Below are positions 1-4,173 of a stretch of 5,558 bases of DNA, piece by piece; the stretch's first letter is position 1, and each line of letters starts with the position of its first letter. The translations under genes and the position numbers were made by a program. Source of the stretch: Chloroflexota bacterium (lineage in GTDB: Bacteria; Chloroflexota; Anaerolineae; B4-G1; SLSP01); assembly GCA_012798275.1 (NCBI GenBank), contig JAAZNO010000548.1, positions 1-5,558 of the forward strand, written 5' to 3'. The notes beneath the pieces are model-generated. The model was not told the DNA's origin. It was given only the letters and a program-made list of their open reading frames with translations, and searched no databases.

Positions 1-941
1 CCGTATTCGTCCAGGACCAAGGCGACGTGCACCTGCGAGCGGCGGAATTGCTCCAGCATCTCCAGGGCCGGCATGGTTTCGGGCACGTAGAGCGGCTGAC
101 GCAAGTTCTGCGCCAGATCGAGAGGCTCGCCGCTGAGGACGCGCGCCAGCAAATCCTTGGCGTAGATCATGCCCAGCACTTTGTCCAACGTCCCATCGCA
201 GACCGGGAACCGCGAGTAACCGCTCTCGCGGACCTTGGCCAAATTTTCCTCCAAGGGCGCCTGCAGATCCAGCCAGACGATCTCATGTCGCGGCGTCATC
301 ACGGTCCGCGAGCGCTGATCGCCCAGGCGCAGCACACCCTCCACCATCTCGGATTCCATGACGTCGAAGACGCCTGCCTCCGCCCCTTGCAGCATCAACA
401 GCCGAATTTCCTCATCAGTGACCGGCTGTTCGACCTCGCGGCGGACCCCTAAAAAGGCGATGACAGCCTTCGAAGAGGCCGCCAGCAGTGACACGAGGGG
501 CGCGGTGATCCTGGAAAGGAACAGCATCAAGCGCGCCAGTCGCATGGCCACCGTTTCGGGATCGGTCAGCCCTAACCGCTTGGGGGCCAGTTCCCCCAAC
601 ACAATGGAGAAGTACGTGATAAGCACAACCACGATGCCCAATCCCAAAGCCGGCGCATAGGGCTCCAGAAACGGGATCTCGCGCAAGCGGAGGGTCAGCT
701 GTTCGGCGAAAGTGGCGCCTCCGAGGGCCCCGGTCAGCGTGCCGACAAGGGTGATGCCCACCTGAATGGTGGACAGAAAGCGCTCCGGTTGTTCCTGCAG
801 CTGGAGCACATCCAGGGCGGCGCGCTCGCCACGGTACGCGCGTTCCTGCAAGCGCGCCGGCCGCGCGGCAATCACGGCAATCTCCGCCAGAGCAAAAAGG
901 CCGTTACACAAAATCAAAATGAACAACGCTAACAGTTCCAT
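1..941 (-). CDS. CNNM/CBS-domain membrane protein (HlyC/CorC family), C-terminus beyond window
   Basis: Likely membrane ion-transport or metal-homeostasis protein of the CNNM (DUF21) family, members of which are linked to Mg2+/Co2+ efflux. The frame stays open to base 1, giving 313 full codons plus two bases; the rest of the second CBS domain and the usual CorC_HlyC C-terminal domain lie outside the window. Visible: an N-terminal hydrophobic helix (about residues 3-25, ending LAEIAVIAARPARL), further hydrophobic stretches near 60-80, 98-118 and 136-165, the conserved GELAPKRLGL at 116-125, a first CBS domain from about 204 (RTVMTPRHEIVWLD), GYSRFPVCDG at 241-250, and the second CBS stretch ending HVALVLDEYG. 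The ATG at 941 is chosen because the next in-frame upstream codon of note is the stop of the preceding gene and because family members start this way. The Shine-Dalgarno is weak (GGTGAGG just upstream). It follows the GntR-type regulator by 12 bases, so cotranscription is likely. Substrate cannot be read from sequence. Confidence 0.95.
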   Translation of the reverse strand, partial: MELLALFILILCNGLFALAEIAVIAARPARLQERAYRGERAALDVLQLQEQPERFLSTIQVGITLVGTLTGALGGATFAEQLTLRLREIPFLEPYAPALGLGIVVVLITYFSIVLGELAPKRLGLTDPETVAMRLARLMLFLSRITAPLVSLLAASSKAVIAFLGVRREVEQPVTDEEIRLLMLQGAEAGVFDVMESEMVEGVLRLGDQRSRTVMTPRHEIVWLDLQAPLEENLAKVRESGYSRFPVCDGTLDKVLGMIYAKDLLARVLSGEPLDLAQNLRQPLYVPETMPALEMLEQFRRSQVHVALVLDEY

Positions 942-953
942 CGCCTCACCATC

Positions 954-2048
954 TCATTCAACCCACCGCACGGCGCCGGTTGCCCCGGTCTCGTAGCCGC
1001 CGAGGCCAGCGATCGCGCGCCGGGTTTCTTCAGCGCTCAACCAGGCAGCCAGGGTCTGCACCTCCGCTCGCTGCCAGACGTAATTGGGAATGACCAATTC
1101 ATAGCACTCGGTCGTGAGGGGGACAAAGCCCAGTCCGAAGGGGCGGGCGGCCCCTTCGATACCCACCCCCACGTCCGCGCGCCCTTCCGCAATAAGCCGG
1201 GCCACCTCCGAATGCGTTTGCGCCTCCGGCCCCACCGGCGACAGCTGGCGCAGACGCAGGCCGGCGCGATGCAATTGCGCTTCCAGCCAGATGCGCGTCC
1301 CGGCGCCAGACTGCCGATTGACAAAACGCAGCCCCGGACGCACAAGGTCCGTGACCGAGGCCAGCCCGGCAGGATTCCCCGGCAGCGTCAACAATCCCAG
1401 CCGCCGGTGCGCCACGGTGAGCAAAGCCACCCGCTTGCCCGGCAACAGCCGCCGAACGAACGGGACGTTGTAGGTGCCGCTTTCTTCATCCCACAGATGA
1501 CAGCCCGCCAGTTCTACCTCGCGGCGGGCCAGCATGATCAGCCCACTCAGGCTGCCGACAAAGCGCACCTGGAGCGGAGCTCCCCCCTGGAGGGAGGGAA
1601 AACGCTCCGCGATCCAGGCGACGGCGGGATCATGGCTGCCAGCAAAGCGCAGCGTCGTCCCTTCGGGGACGGTCGGGGCGAGGATCAGCGCGCGCCAGCG
1701 ATCCAACGCCAGCCGCGAGGCTGTCTCCAGCTCCTCCAGCGTGTAGCCCACCCGCACCATTTCCAGGACGAAGCCTTCCCAACGGTGCAACAACGTCGCC
1801 AGACGCAGGGCCGGCCCATCCTGCTCTGGCGGCGGTCCGACAACATGCGTCCCCTGTCCTGGGCGACTTTCGATCAAGCCCTGCGCGGCGAGGTCCGCAT
1901 ACGCGCGCTGAACCGTGCCCACGGTACAGCGCCAGCGCTCCGCCATCTCGCGCACGGAAGGCACCCGGGCGCCGGGCAACAGCTCGCCGCGTAAAATCTC
2001 CTGCCGCACCGCAGCGGCAATCTGCACATACAAAGGCTCAGCCGTCAT
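954..2048 (-). CDS. GntR-family transcriptional regulator fused to molybdate-type PBP-like ligand-binding domain
   Basis: A 364-residue cytoplasmic one-component regulator. Residues about 5-71 form a GntR winged helix-turn-helix (LYVQIAAAVRQEILRGEL, then PSVREMAERW, GTVQRAYADLAAQGLIESRP, GQGTHVVG). After a helical linker (about 80-125), residues about 132-345 resemble the PBP-like domain seen in molybdate-responsive regulators and beside MoeA-type proteins (Pfam PF12727): GCHLWDEESGTYNVPFV at 182-198, RFVNRQSGAGTRIWLEAQL at 241-259, GRADVGVGIEGAA at 289-301, and ECYELVIPNY at 314-323. The usual GntR partners (FCD, UTRA, aminotransferase) are absent. By family, the ligand may be molybdate, tungstate or another oxyanion; this is inferred. 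The ATG at 2048 is the only usable start: an in-frame TGA lies 27 bases upstream with no other start codon between. No clear Shine-Dalgarno is visible. It precedes the CNNM gene by 12 bases, and a dyad at 2080-2108 could be its operator. Confidence 0.93.
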   Translation of the reverse strand: MTAEPLYVQIAAAVRQEILRGELLPGARVPSVREMAERWRCTVGTVQRAYADLAAQGLIESRPGQGTHVVGPPPEQDGPALRLATLLHRWEGFVLEMVRVGYTLEELETASRLALDRWRALILAPTVPEGTTLRFAGSHDPAVAWIAERFPSLQGGAPLQVRFVGSLSGLIMLARREVELAGCHLWDEESGTYNVPFVRRLLPGKRVALLTVAHRRLGLLTLPGNPAGLASVTDLVRPGLRFVNRQSGAGTRIWLEAQLHRAGLRLRQLSPVGPEAQTHSEVARLIAEGRADVGVGIEGAARPFGLGFVPLTTECYELVIPNYVWQRAEVQTLAAWLSAEETRRAIAGLGGYETGATGAVRWVE

Positions 2049-2079
2049 AGCATATCTGCCACACCCACGAACTCATAGC

Positions 2080-2108
2080 GTGAACCCCACCCTGGATACG
2101 GGGCTCAC
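2080..2108. promoter_or_regulatory. imperfect inverted repeat upstream of the GntR-type gene, candidate operator
   Basis: Arms GTGAACCCC (2080-2088) and GGGGCTCAC (2100-2108) are complementary at 8 of 9 positions around an 11-base centre. The dyad sits 32-60 bases upstream of the regulator's start codon, where a GntR-type protein would often bind its own promoter. No convincing -35/-10 pair was found around it, so it could instead be a leader hairpin or chance. Confidence 0.35.
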
Positions 2109-2150
2109 TTTCCACAATGGCCCGCCTGAATTGGGTCCCTGCCGTCGAAC

Positions 2151-2180
2151 GCAAAGCGGCCCGGAGGGTTGCCGGGCCGC
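2151..2180 (-). terminator. GC-rich hairpin behind tRNA-Gln, probable terminator
   Basis: A perfect 9-bp stem, GCGGCCCGG (2156-2164) against CCGGGCCGC (2172-2180), with a 7-base loop. Read on the minus strand it is followed by TTTGCG, only a short T run. It lies about 30 bases past the tRNA 3' end and before the regulator gene, which suits a terminator separating the two units. The weak T tract leaves room for partial readthrough. Confidence 0.55.
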
Positions 2181-2210
2181 GCACAAGAAGGCTGACGTTT
2201 TTACACCGAG

Positions 2211-2282
2211 CTGGGGCGGTAGGATTCGAACCTACGGTAAACGGATTCAAAGTCCGTCGCCTTACCACTTGGCCACGCCCCA
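2211..2282 (-). tRNA. trnQ: tRNA-Gln, anticodon UUG
   Basis: A full 72-base cloverleaf on the minus strand. The acceptor stem TGGGGCG pairs with CGCCCCA; the D arm is GCC-AAGTGGTAA-GGC; the anticodon arm is ACGGA-CTTTGAA-TCCGT with anticodon TTG; the variable loop is TTACC; the T arm is GTAGG-TTCGAAT-CCTAC. The weak first pair U1-A72 and discriminator G73 are typical identity elements of glutamine tRNA. The 3' CCA is not encoded (the next bases are CTC), so it must be added by CCA-adding enzyme. A sigma70-like promoter lies immediately upstream and a hairpin downstream, so the gene looks like a single-tRNA unit placed between two unrelated protein genes. Confidence 0.97.
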
Positions 2283-2294
2283 AAAACCATTCAC

Positions 2295-2322
2295 ATTATA
2301 ACACGCCTTGACAATTCAACAA
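2295..2322 (-). promoter_or_regulatory. sigma70-like promoter of tRNA-Gln
   Basis: On the minus strand, TTGTTG (2322-2317) and a perfect consensus TATAAT (2300-2295) are separated by 16 bases. Transcription would start near 2288, leaving a leader of about six bases before the tRNA 5' end at 2282. The -35 matches consensus at three of six positions. A 6-bp inverted repeat (CAATTC/GAATTG, 2312-2329) overlaps the -35 box. Confidence 0.7.
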
Positions 2323-2338
2323 GGAATTGCCAGGCGCG

Positions 2339-3697
2339 CTAAGGCTTCGAGGCGATCTCTGCTGCGCGACTGGCCATCAATGCCCGCAATTTCTCCGCAT
2401 CGCGGGGATAGGCCCAGTAGAACAGCGAGTACAACAACGCGCACAGGATCCACGGCACGGGGATGGTCCAGATCAGGGCCTGCGTGAAGCCGATCGAATC
2501 GGCGAGGCGTCCCGCGAAGTAGGCCACCAGCGCCGCAAAACCGCTCTCGATGAAGGTGGTCATCGAAAAAGCCGTCGCGCGCAACTCCGGCGGCACGGCC
2601 CCTTGCATCATCGGCTCTTTGGAGCCCTTGCCGGGCCAGCTGATCAGCAGCGCCGTGCCAAAGCAAAGCGCGAAAAACGGCCAGAAGGACCAATCCTGTG
2701 ACACGGTCAGCATGATGTAGCTGAGCGGGATCCCCGAGATGATGGAGATCTGCCCAATGATGGTGCGCCCGTACTTGGGACTGCGCCGCTCCGCCCAGTC
2801 GCCAATGATGCCGCCCAGCACGTTGCTGACGGCCGTGCCGATCACGATGCCGGCAAAAGCCAGGGTGGCGCTGCCGCGTGGATCCGAGAAAGTGATGCCC
2901 TCGCTCATTCCCCGCTCAGTCACCATCCAGGTGATCAGGTACAAGCCCAACACCACCCAGGGCATCGAACCCGCCAATCCCTGCAGGATGGCAACCCAAA
3001 CGGTGGGGATCCGGAGCACTTTGGGCAAATCGGAGGCTTTGATGCGGTACTGCGCCGCCGTCTCGGCGGTGATCTTGCCCGCGAGTTCCGGCTCCGCTGC
3101 CCCACGGACAGGCTCTTCAACCATAAAGTGGACCAGGGCGCCGGAAAGCACGCTGAACAGCCCCAGGGAGATGAAACCCCACCGCCACAACGTCGGCGTC
3201 GCCAGCAGCCCCAGGCCCACAGTGCCGATGATGATGCCCAACATGCCGATGGCTTCGAGGAGTCCCAGAGCGCGCCCGCGCCTGTTTGGCGGAAAAGTAT
3301 CGGACATCAGCGAGAAGGTCGCGGGCATGAGGCAGCCCAGGCCAATGCCGGAGATGGCGCGGATAACCAGCAGCTGGCCAAAATTCTGGGTGAGACCGCA
3401 GAACAGCGTCCAGATGCCCCACACGCCGGTGCCGATGATGATGACTTTCTTGCGGGGGAACTTGTCGGCGGCGTAGCCCCAGAAGGGGGCGCTCACCGAT
3501 TGGAGGATATTACGGATGGTGCCGATGGTGCCCAGATTGGTCAGGCTGAGACCCCACAGACGCTGCAGCGTGGGAAAGAGCACGGAGATCGCCTGTCCTT
3601 CACCCTGATCTATGAAATAGCCGAAGGCCAGCGCGAACAGGGTCTTCCAACGTCCGGCAAATGTCGCCTCAGGTGCAGATGCAGGTTTGCGAGCCAT
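2339..3697 (-). CDS. MFS transporter, 12 transmembrane helices
   Basis: A 452-residue inner-membrane secondary transporter of the major facilitator superfamily; substrate unknown. About twelve hydrophobic helices can be placed (roughly 17-39, 53-75, 84-103, 106-128, 142-167, 172-193, 231-260, 277-300, 313-333, 337-355, 375-397, 402-430). MFS motif A is clear after helix 2 (GYAADKFPRKK, 74-84), with a degenerate second-half copy after helix 8 (GDWAERRSPKYGR, 299-311). PNRRGRALGLLEAIGMLGIIIG (two parts, 137-158) fits the helix 4-5 region. Helix 1 carries an unusual polar patch, FIDQGEGQ at 28-35, which may be substrate- or proton-linked. The loop between helices 6 and 7 (about 194-230) is cytoplasmic. 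The ATG at 3697 is fixed by a strong Shine-Dalgarno. The length is normal for the superfamily and there is no signal peptide. Upstream is a 469-base structured gap; downstream the tRNA-Gln promoter begins 17 bases past the stop codon. Confidence 0.96.
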   Translation of the reverse strand: MARKPASAPEATFAGRWKTLFALAFGYFIDQGEGQAISVLFPTLQRLWGLSLTNLGTIGTIRNILQSVSAPFWGYAADKFPRKKVIIIGTGVWGIWTLFCGLTQNFGQLLVIRAISGIGLGCLMPATFSLMSDTFPPNRRGRALGLLEAIGMLGIIIGTVGLGLLATPTLWRWGFISLGLFSVLSGALVHFMVEEPVRGAAEPELAGKITAETAAQYRIKASDLPKVLRIPTVWVAILQGLAGSMPWVVLGLYLITWMVTERGMSEGITFSDPRGSATLAFAGIVIGTAVSNVLGGIIGDWAERRSPKYGRTIIGQISIISGIPLSYIMLTVSQDWSFWPFFALCFGTALLISWPGKGSKEPMMQGAVPPELRATAFSMTTFIESGFAALVAYFAGRLADSIGFTQALIWTIPVPWILCALLYSLFYWAYPRDAEKLRALMASRAAEIASKP

Positions 3698-3702
3698 GAA
3701 TT

Positions 3703-3711
3703 CTCCTCCTT
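3703..3711 (-). promoter_or_regulatory. strong Shine-Dalgarno of the MFS gene
   Basis: AAGGAGGAG lies five bases before the ATG at 3697 and settles that start. It is part of a leader sequence that recurs at 4111-4136. Confidence 0.85.
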
Positions 3712-3731
3712 CGAAAATAGAGAGCAGCGAG
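3706..3731 (-). repeat. leader repeat copy A, upstream of MFS gene
   Basis: This 26-base stretch includes part of the Shine-Dalgarno and differs from copy B (4111-4136) at three positions. The shared core on the minus strand is TGCTCTCTA-(T/C)-TTTCGAAGGAG. It lies next to a start codon here. Confidence 0.75.
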
Positions 3732-3759
3732 TCAGCAGTCAGCGAATCAGCGAATAAGC
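3726..3759. repeat. short imperfect tandem repeat, about 8-base period
   Basis: Consecutive units AGCGAGTC, AGCAGTC, AGCGAATC, AGCGAATA and a partial AGC, read on the plus strand. It abuts leader copy A, in the 5' untranslated region or promoter of the MFS gene. No such array is present beside leader copy B beyond the first unit-like GAG. Confidence 0.6.
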
Positions 3760-3782
3760 AAAAAAAATCACTTGCGTGACAA
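3753..3782 (-). promoter_or_regulatory. weak candidate promoter of the MFS gene with overlapping palindrome
   Basis: On the minus strand TTGTCA (3782-3777, five of six to the -35 consensus) is followed after 18 bases by CTTATT (3758-3753, three of six to the -10). The palindrome TCAC-GCAA-GTGA (3779-3768) overlaps the -35 and an eight-base T run fills the spacer. Placement upstream of the MFS start is right, but the -10 is poor. Confidence 0.25.
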
Positions 3783-3865
3783 AGGTACCGCCACTGACTG
3801 AAAAACGGAAAATTTCTTGGCGACTACTGAAGATTGAGAATCAACTTTTGCCCCCTATCCCCTGG

Positions 3866-3895
3866 CCCCTTCCCCCCGCGCGCGGGGGGAAGGGG
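3866..3895 (+). terminator. hairpin 1: perfect 30-base palindrome followed by T6
   Basis: CCCCTTCCCCCC (3866-3877), a GCGCGC centre, and GGGGGGAAGGGG (3884-3895) form a perfect palindrome. GAC and then six T (3899-3904) follow on the plus strand, as in an intrinsic terminator. No plus-strand gene lies upstream, so it may simply be a structural part of the repeat element. On the minus strand there is no T tract. Confidence 0.35.
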
Positions 3896-3906
3896 GACTT
3901 TTTTGT

Positions 3907-3945
3907 GGGGTTTTGCAGGCGGGCGTAGCCCGCCTGCAAAACCCC
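3907..3945. repeat. hairpin 2: perfect 18-bp stem with 3-base loop
   Basis: The left arm 3907-3924 (GGGGTTTTGCAGGCGGGC) is the exact inverse complement of 3928-3945, around the loop GTA. This is the most stable-looking unit of the element, and either strand folds equally well. Confidence 0.85.
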
Positions 3946-3957
3946 CTTATTTCTTCT

Positions 3958-3995
3958 CCCCCTCCCCGACGGCGTATGCGCCGTTGGGGAGGGGG
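3958..3995. repeat. hairpin 3: 17-bp stem with one G-T pair
   Basis: The left arm 3958-3974 (CCCCCTCCCCGACGGCG) pairs with 3979-3995 around the loop TATG; the only non-Watson-Crick position is G3968 against T3985. It sits next to the right end of the element. Confidence 0.8.
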
Positions 3996-4048
3996 CCGGG
4001 GGAGGGGCAAAAGCTACCGATTACAAAGGTTCATCCATCGCCGTCGAG

Positions 4049-4105
4049 CTACCTGACGCCAGGCTGAACAATATTTTCATTTTTTGATGATGTGCGCCAG
4101 CACAT
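4049..4105 (-). CDS. 18-codon mini-ORF behind a strong ribosome-binding leader; possibly a gene-start remnant
   Basis: ATG at 4105 follows AAGGAG with five bases between (ACGCC), inside leader copy B, and reads MCWRTSSKNENIVQPGVR before TAG. The peptide resembles nothing I recognise and has no hydrophobic segment. The ribosome-binding site is as good as that of the MFS gene, so translation is plausible, but the frame may be only what is left after duplication or loss of a gene that once started here. A five-base inverted repeat (TGTGC/GCACA, 4091-4104) covers the first codons. Expression and function are unknown. Confidence 0.25.
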   Translation of the reverse strand: MCWRTSSKNENIVQPGVR

Positions 4106-4110
4106 GGCGT

Positions 4111-4136
4111 CTCCTTCGAAAGTAGAGAGCAATGAG
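4111..4136 (-). repeat. leader repeat copy B
   Basis: It matches copy A (3706-3731) at 23 of 26 positions, in the same orientation and at almost the same distance from an ATG. It begins 31 bases past the kelch gene's stop codon. The two copies lie on either side of the three-hairpin element. Confidence 0.75.
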
Positions 4137-4173
4137 CCGTGAGAAGAGCGCCGTCGCAGCCTTTGCTCACGGC
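4136..4173. repeat. inverted repeat overlapping the kelch gene stop codon
   Basis: GCCGTGAG (4136-4143) and CTCACGGC (4166-4173) are perfect 8-base inverse complements with a 22-base loop, and the inner arm contains the TGA stop. No T run follows on the minus strand, so this is not a canonical intrinsic terminator. It could still protect a 3' end. Confidence 0.4.

Larger units (their letters stand above)
3846..4012. repeat. 167-base three-hairpin element with terminal inverted repeats (REP- or MITE-like)
   Basis: The ends are TTTTGCCCC (3846-3854) and GGGGCAAAA (4004-4012), perfect inverse copies, and the match continues imperfectly inward through C-rich and G-rich arms. Inside are three independent strong hairpins (3866-3895, 3907-3945, 3958-3995). 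No open frame of interest lies within it and no target-site duplication is evident in the flanks. The composition (long C and G runs) differs sharply from the neighbouring genes. This architecture fits a non-autonomous interspersed repeat, though copy number cannot be seen from one window. Confidence 0.65.
3698..4166. other. 469-base structured intergenic region between kelch regulator and MFS gene
   Basis: No protein gene of normal size is credible here. From high to low coordinates it holds: the lower half of an inverted repeat overlapping the kelch stop; a near copy of the MFS ribosome-binding leader (4111-4136) with an 18-codon mini-ORF; the three-hairpin element (3846-4012); a fairly plain AT-richer stretch (3783-3845); a small palindrome and an 8-base A run (3760-3779); a short tandem repeat (3726-3759); and the MFS leader. 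Open frames crossing the region on either strand lack family features. Confidence 0.8.

Noticed and set aside
27..452. Plus-strand open frame of 141 codons opposite the CNNM gene
   Set aside because: It is the antisense of a clearly conserved CBS-domain frame; the His/Gln/Arg-rich translation has no family features.
1212..1994. Plus-strand open frame of 260 codons opposite the GntR-type gene
   Set aside because: Long antisense frames are expected in GC-rich DNA; the product is Arg/Gln-rich without motifs, while the minus strand holds two recognisable domains.
2038..2283. Minus-strand 81-codon frame reading through the tRNA
   Set aside because: Its sequence, including VGSNPTAPA, is the typical spurious translation of a tRNA T arm; it overlaps both tRNA-Gln and the regulator start.
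2308..2313. TTGACA on the plus strand as a forward promoter -35
   Set aside because: No -10 element lies at a proper distance downstream and no plus-strand gene follows.
2739..3476. Plus-strand 245-codon frame opposite the MFS gene
   Set aside because: It is antisense to a continuous 12-helix transporter and has a Met/Pro/Ser/Arg-rich translation typical of shadows.
3128..3757. Plus-strand 209-codon frame opposite the MFS 5' half
   Set aside because: It is antisense to the MFS N-terminal domain; the low-complexity Gln/Ala/Asp translation shows no domain.
3726..3759. Possible CRISPR-like array
   Set aside because: Units are about 8 bases with no spacers and no cas genes nearby; it is only a short tandem repeat.
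3846..4012. Possible insertion sequence or transposase remnant
   Set aside because: No transposase motif or long frame lies inside and no target-site duplication is visible; treated as a non-autonomous repeat instead.
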